64,000 nt of DNA from Plenodomus lindquistii (GCA_025504975.1 JANUWI010000005.1:372001-436000), one strand, 5' to 3'. Counted from the first letter of the stretch, positions 1 to 11,766 are shown. Notes: a model not told the origin generated them from the sequence alone. Numbers and translations are program-made.

Positions 1-217
1 ATCTGATTGCTATATCTACAAGCAACTGTGTGTCTTTCTATACACAACAGATTCCAGTACTATTACAATTTCCATCTTACAGGTTCGATTGCATCGAGGC
101 CTTGACCGCTCGAGTCCCAGCCTTGGGTACGGTTAGTACGGACGCGTGAGCGTTATGCGATGTGTGGTTGTAGGTTCAATCGTCAACCTTTAGTTCACCA
201 CCAGCGTCTTGCATCAC

Positions 218-932
218 TCAATCCCAACCCTAGAATCAACATCAGTATCGGTTCTTCTATCGAGGGGTTTCAGCAGAAAACTTACCTGGTCTTTGACCCT
301 TATAATATCATTGCCATCACCCTTCTGTCTGCCTTCCTTTCCGCCTTCTACCACTAACCGATCGATTTGGTAAAATTGACTTATGACTGTTTGCCTCTGT
401 GAACACCGTCAGCTCTCTTCAGATCGAACTTGATTGTTCATTGCCAATGCGCGACTCAGTCCAACGCTCAGCGTCACGTATGTGCACTGGCGGGGCTCTG
501 TGGCAATGTGCGTCCTCGGTCATCCCTCCAACAAACAGGGTACGCACCTTCAGTGACTGTAACTCCTTGATACCCTTCTGCACAAGCTCCTGTATTTGCC
601 GCTCCTCGGTTATGCCCTTGTTGTCTCGAAACGCATCGCGCGTTCTCCGTTTGGCGTATTCGCGAAAGTTGTAGGCGGCGAACTGATTACCTTGTCGCAG
701 TAACGAGCGGTACTAGACATCGAGTTAGCCACTGAGCATTGAAGCTTTGACTGCAGGCTCTGCAATATCCGGCCAGGGACCGGAGGCGTCAGTCTTTTGT
801 GTATGCGCAAAGCGGCGATGCATCACCAAGGTACTGACATGACACATGGAGGGACTGTCACAAATGGTAGACACGTACAAGTGAGCGCACTTGATAAGGC
901 ATGTCGCCTTTTGTTGCTCGTGATAATGACAT
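218..932 (-). CDS. ISD11: Isd11-like LYR protein, mitochondrial Fe-S cluster assembly
   Basis: Four exons on the minus strand (932-879, 712-548, 396-286, 229-218) join in frame into 113 residues. Introns are 166, 151 and 56 nt with GTACGT, GTGCGT and GTAAGT donors. The product carries the LYR tripeptide (residues 18-20, split by intron 1), then YNFREYAKRRTRDAF, then LKRQTVISQFY and DRLVVE. These match yeast Isd11, which stabilises the cysteine desulfurase Nfs1 together with acyl carrier protein in the mitochondrial matrix. Length fits the family (about 90-115). The last exon is only 12 nt and encodes Gly-Trp-Asp-stop. The start is the first ATG of an exon that ends exactly at the LYR leucine; no other in-frame ATG gives a better N-terminus. 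Function is inferred from family; motif evidence is strong. Confidence 0.88.
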
Positions 933-1363
933 GTTGTAATGTGTGGTAGCACTGTGAGGCGATGTTGCGCATGGAAACAAATCGTTGATTATGACATATG
1001 ACCTAGGCCCGGAGGAAAGCTGTGGAAGTCCGACGACCTAGTTGCAGATCCCCGCGGTGGATACGTGGGAATTGTTCTCCAATTGATGCACGCCATTACT
1101 CCACGCAACGGCAATTGTACAAATAAGCCGACGTTCGATTGAGCTTCCAAAAAGCTGCTTCATCGGACTTGATGCCCAAGCATATGTTACACTACTCGTC
1201 TTGCACCTCTCATTGCTTTCCACAGAGGGTATACACCGAGTTTTGCTCCCCAACGCCGCCCAATGCCATGCTATAAAGTCTCAAAAGTACCCAAGATGTA
1301 TAAAGCTCCAATAGCACATCTATTACCAGTCCATGCGACAGGCACGTGTGTAGCTCAGCCTGT
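933..1363. promoter_or_regulatory. Spacer: SF3A1 3' end and ISD11 upstream region
   Basis: This 431-bp stretch lies between the stop of the upstream minus-strand gene SF3A1 and the ISD11 start. It should contain the SF3A1 3' UTR and the ISD11 promoter. I see no reading frame with coding character on either strand and no repeat. Confidence 0.4.
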
Positions 1364-2976
1364 TCAGTGACGATGCTTTTCCTGAATGCGGCGAAGCTGT
1401 TCTTGTACATTCATGCTTTGCATCTGCGACAAACGAGCGGCATCCTTAGCAGGATCTGGCTGGCCATCATATGAAAGCGCCGCCTTCTTCCTTCGCGCTT
1501 CTTCTTCGGCCGATATCGGGAGTCCGGTGGCACCATCATATATATCTTCGCGTTGGCTGGCGAAGCGCTTAAGGTTATTTGCGACATCGGCTGTGTTGAT
1601 AGTGGTGGAGTACCGAGCTTCAGCTTTGTCTCGCTGTTCCTTCCAACGAGGATCGAGCAGTTCGACTAAAGAACAGGTCAGTATGAATGATCAACACAAT
1701 CCAGAATTAGGGAGCACTTACTGCGGATGTGCTCGTCCATCTCATTCGAAGGAATCTGCTGCTTGCAGTTGGGACACATGGCCATTGCAACGTTCGCCTT
1801 CTTCGCAGCGCGAGGAACGTAGTCTGTGACAATACGACCAGGCGCCCCTCTCGCAGCAGCTTGAGCGCGAGCTCTCTGTTCACTCTCTGCTTGACGTTCT
1901 CTTGCGACCCGAGCCTGTTCCTCCTCACGCGACATCTGCGCCGGTGTGCGGTAGTCTTGAGGTGGCGGTGCATACGCTCCGTACGGCGCCTGAACAGGCG
2001 GCGCCATTGGGGCGTAGTTGGGCTGCATGGCTGGCATAGGAGGTGGCACCATGTGCTGTTGTTGGGTGGCGTTGTAGTATGTTTGTTCGTCTGGCATAGC
2101 TTCTTCCAAGCGCCTCGTGGAAAGCGAAACCATTGCTTTTTGCTCGAGAGACTGAGACTGAAGGTCGTTGAGAAGCGCAGGTGGCGGGAGCTCGGCAGCA
2201 TCGTCCGCATCGTCGAACAGGACCGTTGCGATGACGGTGAAGTCGTGCCAATCGATGCTTGCAAACTCCTTGTGTTCGTCTTCTGCCTTTTTGATCTCCT
2301 TCTCCTTCTGGGCCGTGACATGCTTGACATACTCGGCACGCCCCTTGGCCCTCTCCAGAATGTGGAAGCGATTCTTGATGTTGTGCTGCAATTCCTCGAT
2401 GCGCGCCTCGACTGTTGCCTCCTCCTCGAGCAGGATCTTGTATTGTTCGACCAGAGATCGGAAGAATTGGAAGAAGCTGTGGTTTGGTCGAAGGAAATCG
2501 AACTGGAAGTTGCCTGATTCGCGGTTGCGCAAGTCCTTCAACCAGTTCTCGCCAACGCGCGCGGTGTAGTAGGCAGTCACCTTGAGCACCTCCAAGTCCT
2601 TTGCGCTGATGTTGGGCATGCGCGCAGAGAAGCGGAACTTGGGTGGCTCCGGGGGCCCTTTTGGCTTGTTGTCAGCCGCTGGTCGCGAGCTCTGGTTTGC
2701 GGCAGGTCCATGGCCCTCCTTCAACTGCTGGAGATACCACAAGAAGTAGCTGTGGTAAGGGTCTTCCTCGAGGATGAATGTGAGATTGCTCTTTGCTTCG
2801 CCCGCCACACGACTCCTCATCTGCGCCAACTGCACATCGCCTCGGCGGTTGACGAAATCGGCGGTCTTTGCGACGTTCTCACGGACATTGGGCGGGGGGA
2901 TGACGACAGTCGACGGCGGCTTGACATCCAACTCGTAGGGAGTGGCAGGAGCGGGCTCTCCGTTGGGCACGGCCAT
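1364..2976 (-). CDS. SF3A1: Splicing factor 3A subunit 1 (SF3a120/Prp21), U2 snRNP
   Basis: Two exons (2976-1722 and 1665-1364) flank a 56-nt GTAAGT...TTTAG intron and give 518 residues. Two SURP modules are visible: one near residues 25-85 (pattern DPYHSYFLWYLQ) and one near 110-185 (FRPNHSFFQFF with a following charged helix). The C-terminal part has CPNCKQQIP then HIRIELLDPRW, the segment that continues across the intron. This is the SF3a subunit that joins U2 snRNP to the branch-site region during pre-spliceosome assembly in the nucleus. The C-terminal ubiquitin-like domain of animal SF3A1 is absent, as usual in fungi. I chose the ATG at 2976. The frame is open 17 codons further up, but that extension (a Ser-Thr tract starting at a TTG) has no ATG. 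It shares a divergent promoter with PMT1. Confidence 0.93.
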
Positions 2977-3765
2977 GGCTGTGTGTGTGCTGGTGCTGGT
3001 GCTGGTGCTGGTATTGCTACTCGACAATTGCGAGGGTCGAATGGGCTTTGCGCGCGAGGTTGCGACGGCGCGAGGCGGCGTGCACGGTATTGCAGATGGT
3101 CAACGTGTCGAGTATCTCGTCGTCGCGTCCGCTCTATGCGATGTATCGCGACTGCCGGAAGCTAAAGAGTGACGTCGAATGCTTCAACATGGGCTGACAG
3201 TGCGAGTTGCAGCAGCTCCAGGTAAAGATTCCTAACCGTGACCGCACGGGCCCGTTGATCCGCCGCGCTCACCAGCCCCAAACGCGTCAAGCCACATGTG
3301 CGGAATTGTAGTCCTGACTCTTGTTACAGCAGCACCCCGGCGTAATATGCCAACCGTTTTGTGCCTGGGGCTTCCTTTTGCTATCTCGAATGTCTCCATG
3401 TTGTAAAGAGACACGCCAAACCGACGTGCCCCCTCTCTCGAGTGCCAGAAGCTCGTATTGAGGGAGAGGCGTGGCTGCTATTTTCAGCTGCGTTGTTCCC
3501 AGATCAGGCAAGGGCCAGTTGTGGTAACGTACCCTTGTTGCAAGCTGTTCGTTACTCGCAGTCGGCCCCCTGGCAGTTCATAACCACTGCGACGCCCCTC
3601 TTGCCTTCATGGGATACTTTTCGTACTTTCCTTAATTCCTGTCGCCGCCACAGCGACTTGACGTTGTCATTCTCGTTGTCTTCGTGGAGCAGCTCTTGAA
3701 TCATCAGAACACTCCAAACCCACCCGCTGGCTCGAGCCGCATCACATCGCACCACCACCGCCGCC
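2977..3765. promoter_or_regulatory. Divergent promoter region of SF3A1 and PMT1
   Basis: The 789 bp separate two genes transcribed away from each other, so both core promoters and 5' UTRs must lie here. A run of GGTGCT repeats at about 2988-3012 is the 5' leader of SF3A1, antisense to its Ser-Thr tract. Open frames in this interval have no conserved features and read as chance. Confidence 0.5.
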
Positions 3766-6700
3766 ATGGCAAACCCACCCTCGGGCGCGTACCTGGGCGA
3801 GAAGCCCCAATCGCGCCGATCAGGGAAATCCCCATCGCGATCTCCAGCCCGTTCTCCCGCACGATCACCTGCATCCAATGGCCGAAAGCAGCAGCAGCAG
3901 CAGCAGCAGAAGCCCAAGCAGCACATCGCCAGCTACGCCTCGCAGGGAGTCAAGGACCATGACATCCTCAACCTGCCCGGCTCTGACTGGCAGTTGCTGT
4001 TTGGCCTGACTTTCATTGCTTGTGCGGTGAGGCTGTTCAGGATCCAGCAACCCACCAGCGTTGTCTTCGATGAAGTCCAGTACGTGAACAATGGTGTGCC
4101 ATCGCTGTGTGTCTGCTAACGGTGCACTCTAGCTTTGGTGGATTCGCATCCAAGTACATCAAGGGCAAATTCTTCATGGACGTTCACCCACCGCTCGCAA
4201 AGCTTCTCATCACTTTGGCCGGATGGCTGGGTGGCTTCGATGGCAACTTTGACTTCAAGGACATTGGCAAGGACTATCTCGAGCCCGGTGTGCCCTATGT
4301 CACCATGCGTCTCTTGCCTGCCATCTGTGGTGTCTTGACGATCCCTACCATGTTCCTGACACTCAAGGCTGCCGGCTGCCGGACAACCACTGCAGCCTTG
4401 GGCGCCGGTCTCGTTCTCTTTGGTAAGCTTCCTTGAACGTGCAAGAAGTATTTCGATATGCTGACCATTTGCAGACAACGCACTTGTGACCCAGTCCCGT
4501 CTGATCCTCCTCGACTCGCCCCTCATCATCTTCACGGCCATCACTGCACTTGCCTGGACTAGCTTCACAAATCAGCACGAGCAAGGACCGTCCAAGGCTT
4601 TCCAACCGTCCTGGTGGTTTTGGCTAGCAGCTACCGGTGTTGGGCTCGGCGCAACTGTCAGTGTGAAATGGGTTGGTCTGTTCACGATCGCGTGGGTTGG
4701 CAGTCTGACGCTGGTACAACTCTGGGTCCTGCTCGGAGACACAAGGAACGTGACACCTCGATTGTGGTTTAAGCACTTCTTTGCTCGCATGTTTTGCTTG
4801 GTCGTGATCCCGGTCTCCTTCTACATGGCCATGTTTGGAATCCACTTCATTTGCCTGGTCAACCCAGGCGAAGGCGACGGTTTCATGTCCTCTGAGTTCC
4901 AGGCTACCCTCAACTCCAAGGGCATGCAAGCTGTTCCGGCTGATGTCGCATACGGAAGCCGCGTCTCCCTCCGCCACTGGAACACGCAGGGTGGCTACCT
5001 TCACTCCCACAGCCACATGTACCCGACTGGGAGCAAGCAACAACAGATTACTCTGTATCCTCATAAAGACGAGAACAACATCTGGATCATGGAGAATCAG
5101 ACTCTGCCAATCATGCCCGAAGACTACACTGGCCCCAACCTGACAAGCCCAAAGGCATGGGACGGTATTGGCCCTACATACATCGAGGACGGCGCCACGA
5201 TCCGTTTGTATCACATCACGACCGACCGACGTCTCCACTCTCACGATGTTCGTCCACCCGTCACTGAGGCCGACTGGCAGAACGAAGTCTCAGCCTACGG
5301 ATACGATGGCTTTGAGGGAGATGCAAACGATCTTTTCCGCGTCGAAATTATCAAGGGACACTCCGACGGAGCCGTTGCGAAAAAGCGGGTTCGCACAATC
5401 CAGACCAAGTTCAAGCTGGTTCATGTCATGACTGGCTGTGTGCTCTTCTCCCACAAGGTCAAACTTCCGGAGTGGGGTTTCGAACAGCAAGAGGTCACTT
5501 GCGCGAGGGGTGGTACTCTGCCAAACAGCATCTGGTACATCGAAGGAAACGTACATCCTTTGATGGACGAGAATGCCGAGAAAGTGAACTATCGCAATCC
5601 CGGCTTCTTCGGCAAGTTCTGGGAGTTGCAGAAAGTCATGTGGAAGACCAATGCAGGTCTCACTGAATCTCACTCCTGGGACTCTCGCCCTCCCTCTTGG
5701 CCGATCCTGCGCCGTGGTATCAACTTCTGGGGAAAACACAACCGCCAGATCTATTTATTGGGCAACCCAGTCATTTGGTGGAGCTCCACTGCTCTCATTG
5801 CTCTCTACATTGGGATCAAGGGCCTTGCGGTGCTCAGATGGCAACGTGGATACCATGACTACAACAATGTCACCTTTAAGCGTTTCGATTATGAAGTTGG
5901 TATGAGCATCCTCGGATGGGCTTTCCACTACTTCCCATTCTACCTGATGGCTCGTCAATTGTTCTTGCACCACTATTTGCCCGCATTGTACTTTGCGATC
6001 CTCGCTCTGTGTCAGATTTTCGACTTTGTTAGCTACCGCTTTGATGCTCCCGGACTCAAGCAATTCCCTGTCATCGGCCAGAGCATAGCCGTCGGTTTCC
6101 TGGCTCTTTCCATCACTGTTTTCACGATCTACTCCCCACTCGCGTACGGCAATGCCTGGACCAGGGACGCATGTAACAGCGTCAAGCTATTTAGTACATG
6201 GGACTGGGACTGCAACAACTTTCTCACCTCTGTAAGTATGTCTTGCTGGGTTTGTTTAATTGTTACTAATGTTTTGCAGTACGAAGCATATAACACTCCC
6301 GAGGTTGTCGTTCCTTCGATTTCCGCCACCCCAGATGCTGTAAAGCCTGTTGCGCCCCCGGTCGAGCAGCAAGTCGTGCAGCAAGAGGCCGTCCCGCAAC
6401 AGGAACAGCCCAAGCAGGTCGAGAATGAAGAGGTGAACACAGAGCAGGCTGCTGTCTCTGCACCGCCACATGAGCCTCCCAAGGATCTGCCTGTTGTGTC
6501 CAAAGAAGAGCGCATCGAGTATCGCGACGAGAACGGCCGTATCCTTGACGAGGAAGAAGTGTCGGCACTCGCCGGGAAAGTCGAGTTTAAGACTCGCTAC
6601 GAGACACGCACACGTGTCATCGATGCCCAAGGCAAGGAGATATACGAGGGGTTGGTTGAGGCTCACGACGCCGCCGATGAGGCTGGTGTTGCACCCCCTC

Positions 6701-6876
6701 ATCCCGACGTGGAGGGCCGCAACCCAGAGACGCAGGAGGCTGGTGAAGTTGCTGAGCCCAGCGAGGTCCCGCCCACTGTTGAGGTTGTCGAAGACCAGAT
6801 GAAGGAGCAGAGCGTTGAGGCGCAGAAGAGTGATGCTAAGCCCGCCAGCGAGCAACAGGCTGCCACGCAGGAATAG
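3766..6876 (+). CDS. PMT1: Dolichyl-phosphate-mannose:protein O-mannosyltransferase, Pmt1 family
   Basis: Four exons (3766-4079, 4133-4422, 4475-6231, 6280-6876) give 985 residues. The enzyme moves mannose from dolichyl-phosphate mannose to Ser/Thr of secretory proteins in the ER membrane. Visible landmarks are the catalytic Asp-Glu pair in FDEVHFGGF (Asp102, Glu103; the His codon is built across intron 1), FMDVHPPLAKLL, a lumenal MIR region with GGYLHSHSH and GSKQQQITLYPHKDENN, GFEQQEVTC, and C-terminal membrane helices with FLHHYLPALYFAILAL. FDGNFDFKDIG and the long acidic cytosolic tail containing ERIEYRDENGRI fit the Pmt1 subgroup rather than Pmt2 or Pmt4. Pmt1 normally works as a heterodimer with a Pmt2-type partner, not present here. 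Odd points: an N-terminal SRSPARSP repeat plus a CAG-encoded seven-Gln run, and a third intron of exactly 48 nt with no stop, so retention would stay in frame. Confidence 0.93.
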
Positions 6877-7116
6877 TTGTATGGACAGTTAATGGCTGAA
6901 AAGGAAGGCATAGGTTTCTTAAATCGATATTGACGGAACGGTCATGATTTCTCTCTTCTTCTCTCTTTTGTACAATAATAGGCTTAGGGAAAGTAGCATC
7001 TGGAGCAGGGGGCGCTAGGATCTTGGGTCGGCAAATACGAATGAAGTAGGACAAGGCTACGTGTGCACATGTTTGCATAGAAAATACATGCATATTCTAG
7101 GAACCGCCTTTTGATA
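6877..7116 (+). other. PMT1 3' flank
   Basis: About 240 bp of AT-richer sequence between the PMT1 stop and the first MITE. It probably holds the PMT1 3' UTR and polyadenylation signals. No gene is seen. Confidence 0.3.
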
Positions 7117-7353
7117 CGAAGGAGCTCGTTTTTATTGTGTACCCCGTCCACATTAACAGCATGATGTGTGAGCCTATACAGTAGCAAGAAGATAATAAAA
7201 AGTACAAAAAGCTACTACATTATAATCCCTACTACTCATAGAGAATACACGTAATATATAATAACTGTTAGTAGCACTTTAGTGTGTTGTGGTAGTTACA
7301 GTGAGCAACCACTGTAAGTAACTCTGGTGACTCAATAAATATGAGCTCCTTCG
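7117..7353. mobile_element. MITE copy 1 (TA-flanked, 237 bp)
   Basis: A short non-coding element begins CGAAGGAGCTCGT and ends GAGCTCCTTCG. The two ends form an imperfect inverted repeat of about 25 bp. It is flanked by TA on both sides (7115-7116 and 7354-7355), the target duplication typical of Tc1/mariner-type elements. The interior is AT-rich with no open frame. It shares the interior words AACAGCATGA, GAGCCTATACAGTAGCA and GTTGTGGTAGTTACAG with other copies in this window. It sits 240 bp past the PMT1 stop. Confidence 0.85.
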
Positions 7354-7355
7354 TA

Positions 7356-7972
7356 CTTGCACGTGAAAATGACACGTCCCAAATGTTTACCCCAACTTGC
7401 TTGGAGGCATTGCAAACAAGACGCTCTAACCACAGAATACACGCTCTTGGCCTACAATCCAAGAATCGATTCTAGTATATTGGACACTATGCCACGTCCC
7501 CATTCGTCACCACGACTTGTAGCACTTGCCGTTGTTCTTACTTCCCTAGCAACAATCGTACGATATTGGTAGGACGAGACTGTAAGTTCGGCAGAGCCAT
7601 TGACCCCGGATCATGGGCTAATTGCAGAACTCTGCGACACAATGGCTACTGCCTAGGGCGTAGATCTACAAGCATATCTATGATCCCAGTTCCTCGTCGT
7701 AATGACGGTGGTCTGGGATGCATAATCCTGGGCAAAATTTCGGGCGCTTGGGGGAATGAGCGCGCTGCCGCAGGTGTACTGGTGAGCAATCGCGCCTATC
7801 ATGCATGGCGCATGTTGTCTATGCAGACGGTATTACTGCGATATCTGAAGGCTAGGGTATATAGTAGCAATGCGTCAAAAACAGGTGGTATTGATACTCC
7901 AACACCGATCAAACCAGGGAGTATCGTGCGTGTAGTGAAATGCGGGCTCAAAGCCATCCGTTCCTTCTTCTC
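7356..7972 (+). other. Spacer with an intron-like signal but no resolved gene
   Basis: A short ATG frame at 7489 encodes a hydrophobic N-terminus (about 27 codons, ending in TAG). It is followed by a good GTAAGT donor near 7583 and a CTAAT...TTGCAG acceptor near 7626. The downstream frame stays open for over 100 codons but shows no family signature. This could be the relic of a small secreted-protein gene; the stop before the donor argues against an intact one. Confidence 0.2.
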
Positions 7973-8665
7973 TCAGCCCATCTCCACGTCTCGCTGCTGT
8001 TCGCCGCCACCTCCTCCCCCCCCTCCTCTGAAATATGTCTCTTGACTCCTGTATTCTTGATCACTGTTCCCGCCGTATCCCATGGACCCAGCACTTCCTT
8101 CGTCCTCGCTATCTTCATCCAGCATTCTGGCCTCGACTTCGCATTTTCGCGCAAAACAGCCTCCTCCTTTGCCTCCGACTCCGATACCAGTGTACAGCCC
8201 ATTCTTCACTTCTTCGATGATCTTGTCAATGTCCACCGCGCCTCCCCCTTCATTCTCGTATATAATCTTCTTGGCTCGCTCGTTGGCTGCTGCTTTGGAG
8301 CCGTGTATCGAAATGACTGATGTGGTGCCGAGGTTGGTGTCAAAGGTCGAGGCCGAGGGGTAGAAAGTGTCTGTGACGACATAGACCATGTTTGGTAATC
8401 GTCGCTCGCGCTCGTGCTCGTAGTCGTAATTGTTGTTGTGGTTGTTGTGGTTGTAATGTGAAAAAGATTGGTGGGTGTAATATGCGGTTTCTGCCTCGGT
8501 ATCTGGGTCTTGCGAGCGTTGTGTGGGTGTGCGACCGCGGGCTGTGGGGGCTGCTGTTGCTGCTGTCTTGCCATTGCAGTTGGAACACGATGTGACTGTG
8601 ACTGGCGCCACCTCATCCGTGGGCACCAATGCCTCTCCCATCGTTTCGAACTCTTGGATAAGCAT
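7973..8665 (-). CDS. Hypothetical acidic protein, unrecognised
   Basis: A single open frame of 230 residues with an ATG start. The first 85 residues are low-complexity (Thr/Ala/Pro, then a His-Asn-Tyr tract). Residues 90-180 look like a folded core with good codon usage: VYVVTDTFYPSASTFDTN, then a His-Gly and an Ala/Lys helix, then IDKIIEEVKNGLYTGIG and GCFARKCEVEARMLDEDSED. The tail is acidic and ends in a poly-Gly run. I do not recognise the family and assign no function. A plain genomic accident is unlikely because the core has mixed, protein-like composition while flanking DNA does not. It points toward PMT1, with MITE copy 1 in between. Confidence 0.6.
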   Translation of the reverse strand: MLIQEFETMGEALVPTDEVAPVTVTSCSNCNGKTAATAAPTARGRTPTQRSQDPDTEAETAYYTHQSFSHYNHNNHNNNYDYEHERERRLPNMVYVVTDTFYPSASTFDTNLGTTSVISIHGSKAAANERAKKIIYENEGGGAVDIDKIIEEVKNGLYTGIGVGGKGGGCFARKCEVEARMLDEDSEDEGSAGSMGYGGNSDQEYRSQETYFRGGGGGGGGEQQRDVEMG

Positions 8666-9816
8666 ATAAAACCGTGTGTAGATTGTTTGGAAGGGAGCAG
8701 AAAGGATAACAATAGGCGCGTCGCAGAGGGGACCCGCGGCAAGTAAGGAACAAATAAGGGACTATGTACTGTACTCTAATCGGCAGGTGCAGCAGTGTAG
8801 AACAAGAAGAACCACTAAACAATCATCCGCCCGTGCCTCCGAGATCTAGTCCACATCTAAAAAGCCACAAAGTGGTACTTTCCGCGGAACTCTAGGAATG
8901 CGTAGGCGCAGGATTGGGTGGATTGGTTTGGCTAGTCGCTGGCGCGCTGCTTGCTTCTTGGTGTGCTAGTCGGATCCAGATAAGGCTGGCAGAAGAAATA
9001 CGGCAATTATAACACAACTCAGTGGCATACTTGAGGCTCGTGAGAGAACTACTATAATTGTTCTCCAGCAGTTAATTTTTCGCCACCCGATGCTGACATC
9101 AGCTCTGTCTCCTCACATGCGCCGCAGTTGTGACGCAAGCGCGCGTGCCGATCGTGTGGGATCAGCCCTGCGCATACCCGCTCTTGTCGGAGCGGAGAGA
9201 AGGTATTGCGTCGCTGTCGGGCAAGTTGTGCGTGTTCGTGTCAGTCACGATGGAGAGACTTGGTTGCGTGAGTGACGTCATGTTCGTGGACTTGACCCCT
9301 AATTTTGATAACGCCTAGGCCTGCGTCTGCCGTGAGAGTGGGACGTGTATCCGAGCGAGCTTGATTGGCTAGGAATTCTGGGGGACAACAGCAAGTCAAA
9401 GTCCCGGACGCATGGTTCTCACGTTGCGGGTCGATCAGCGCCGGAGCATGACGGCATGCGGTCGGCCCTGTTAGGGTCCATTGTACAGCGTTTATGCAAA
9501 TATCTGGCGATAGTTCGGTACCCTGGGGAAAGTTTGCCTAAGGCTGACTAAATGCAACGTTGTGCGCAAAAACTTCGGAAGGATTTGGTGCTAGACTATT
9601 TCTCGTCAAGTATGCCTGGTTGTGATTAGTATGGAAGGACGAAGAGATCGTGAAGCGTGCATAATTGTGTCTGGATCGGGGTGTCTAGCAACAGCAAGAA
9701 TGCAGATTTGATCATAGTAGCACTTCTGCTTTATGATTTTCTCGATCTATCCCTTCACCACTACCTGGCTATAAGATGATAAAGTAATCCACGTGCCCGA
9801 TCCAATGCACATCTCG
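8666..9816. other. Gene-poor spacer
   Basis: About 1.15 kb with many stops in all frames and only short open frames lacking protein-like composition. No repeat, RNA gene or element end was found. Confidence 0.4.
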
Positions 9817-10136
9817 TCATGAGCTGCGTGCCTTTACGATAGAACTTGGCTCAACAGGAAGACCGACACCACCCTTCAGCCAGAGTTCTGTCAGAATGCT
9901 CGATTGCTGCTTGATACAACTCTCAATTGCTTTGGTGATCATGCTGACATCTGATATCTTGGTTCCATTTGTGCCATTGGGATCAGCGCTGTGATACATT
10001 GCTGGGCTTCCGCGGAATTGAATCGACAGCCGTCTGGACATCCTTGATCCACAAGGGTACACCAGTTGAAGACATGTCGTGCAAAGGGGGAAGGGAACTT
10101 GATCTGTGTCTTGGATCTCGATGATCTCGACCTCAA
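9817..10136 (-). CDS. Possible exon of an unrecognised gene
   Basis: An open frame of about 106 codons starts right after a plausible acceptor (TTATCAG) and ends at a TGA. The composition is protein-like (EVEIIEIQDTDQVPF, then a Cys pair CTTC, then ISDVSMITKAIESC). There is no ATG near the frame's 5' end. Upstream on the same strand at about 10310-10220 another coding-like piece (KVFGLDFNFHLYVRFNM) occurs. I could not join the two with confident splice sites. It may be a terminal exon or a relic. Confidence 0.25.
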
Positions 10137-10742
10137 CTGATAATGATGTTAACACCTAAGCGTTATTCGATACAAGTGAAGTAAGCTCATAGTAGCCTTC
10201 ATTGGTGCCGAACTAGTTGCACGAGACTGATTTCAACCCAGGTGAGAGAAGGCGGTCGGTCATATTGAAGCGGACGTAAAGGTGAAAATTGAAATCGAGG
10301 CCAAAGACTTTGAGAGTATGCGTGCACAATGAAGTGAGTGAAGGCTCGGCATTATTAGATGGTATTGATCATAGGGGACCATGGACGTGTAGCAGGAACA
10401 GGACGGTGAGTGGCAATCACACGTTATGAGAGGTTGATTATCCGTAGTCTGTCACCTGTGTATGAGGCTGACTTAGCTACACTTTCCCCTCTCGCAGCCT
10501 GCTTCGGCCACCAGTAAGAGGGGTGCAGTACATAGAAAGAACAGGTGGATCACAGAAGATGCATGTGGAGGCGAGACATATGGGCATGTAACGTGCATTG
10601 TCTGTTGCCCTTGTTTTGGTGCAAGCTAGTCGCAGTTCCCCCCGCTTGTGTGCGACCCACGTCATCGAGCATCCAAAGCAGATACAACCATACACCATCA
10701 ACGCTCTGCTCATCATGTTCCTATTCAACAACACAACAAACG
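10137..10742 (+). promoter_or_regulatory. Upstream region of the class II aldolase gene
   Basis: About 600 bp before the aldolase ATG. The open frame that runs into the aldolase from 10545 starts at a non-conserved region and is treated as 5' UTR. Apart from the possible relic exon noted at 10220-10310 on the other strand, nothing is seen. Confidence 0.3.
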
Positions 10743-11766
10743 ATGTCGGCTGGATACTTTCCCAAACGCGAAAAGGTTGGTCTTGAAGACCTCTTTAGCG
10801 GGATCGTGACAGCATCTCACATTCTGCACTACAATGGTGTGCTTGATGCGTACGGGCATATCTCAGTCCGCAGCCCTGATAATCCAGCGACATTCTGGAT
10901 GCCATACAATACGCCGCCGGCCCTGATCAGCTCACCAGATGATCTTGTCGAGTATCATGTGGACGGAGCGGAGCCAGTCGAGAAGGACGCAAAGCCAGGA
11001 TATCTTGAGCGACATATACATAGCGAAATCTACAAGAGGTTTCCTGCGATCAACGCCGTGGTGCACAGCCACGCTGACGATGTACTGCCGTACTGCGTGG
11101 CCAATGTGCCGCTCAAGGCTAGCATTCACATGGCTGGTTTCCTGGGTGAGTAACTTCAGAACACACCGTCATACAGATGCGATACTGATATATGGGATGA
11201 CAGGTACAGATGTACCGGTCTGGAATGCAGCAAGTCATTATCCCTCTGGTTCGAAGCATGATCTTCTGGTACGCGATGCCACACTTGGTGCGTCTCTTGC
11301 TGCGACTTTCAAACCAGCAACCTCCACCGGATTCATCTATTCCAAAGTACGCTCTGCCCTTCCCACGCAGCTGGGCGGCTCGACTTCTGAGCCAAAGCTA
11401 GAGCCAGATCACGCTGTCGTTCTTCTGCAGAATCATGGCTTTACCACTGTCGCCCATGGCATCGAAGAAGCAGTATACCAGGCAATCTACACCAAAGAGG
11501 CTGCTAAAACGCAGACAGCCGCCTTGACGATACAAAATGCCTTTACAGGATATGCGGTCGAGGGCAAGGTCGACATTGAGGCAGGTGGAAAAATCAAGAG
11601 TGGGAAGGCAAAGTCTGAAGGCGGTTTGCATTATCTCAGTGACAGAGAGTCGCATGATGCGTGGGAATCCATGTCGGGTACAATTGCACGGCCATGGGCT
11701 CTTTGGTGTCGAGAGGTGGAGGTCAACCCGTTGTATCAGAACAATTGTCCGCGAGGCGAAGACTAA
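10743..11766 (+). CDS. Class II aldolase/adducin-family protein
   Basis: Two exons (10743-11145, 11204-11766) around a 58-nt GTGAGT...ACAG intron encode 321 residues. The class II aldolase fold carries a zinc site made by three histidines. Here HSH at residues 108-110 and the His of QNHGF (212) are in the right order and context (AVVHSHADDVLPY; HAVVLLQNHGF). The N-terminal YGHISVR motif is the phosphate/substrate loop typical of the family. Members cleave or decarboxylate small sugar phosphates or related hydroxy-acids; the substrate cannot be read from sequence. The start was chosen at MSAGYFP because homology-like sequence begins there. The downstream neighbour is a pectin-degrading lyase, so a role in sugar metabolism is plausible but only an inference. 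Confidence 0.85.

Noticed and set aside
1729..2517. Long frames overlapping SF3A1 on the other strand
   Set aside because: They mirror the real gene's codons; SF3A1 has clear SURP domains.
2977..3027. An upstream start for SF3A1 giving a Ser-Thr N-terminal extension
   Set aside because: The extension would begin at TTG; the first ATG in frame is at 2976 and matches the family N-terminus better.
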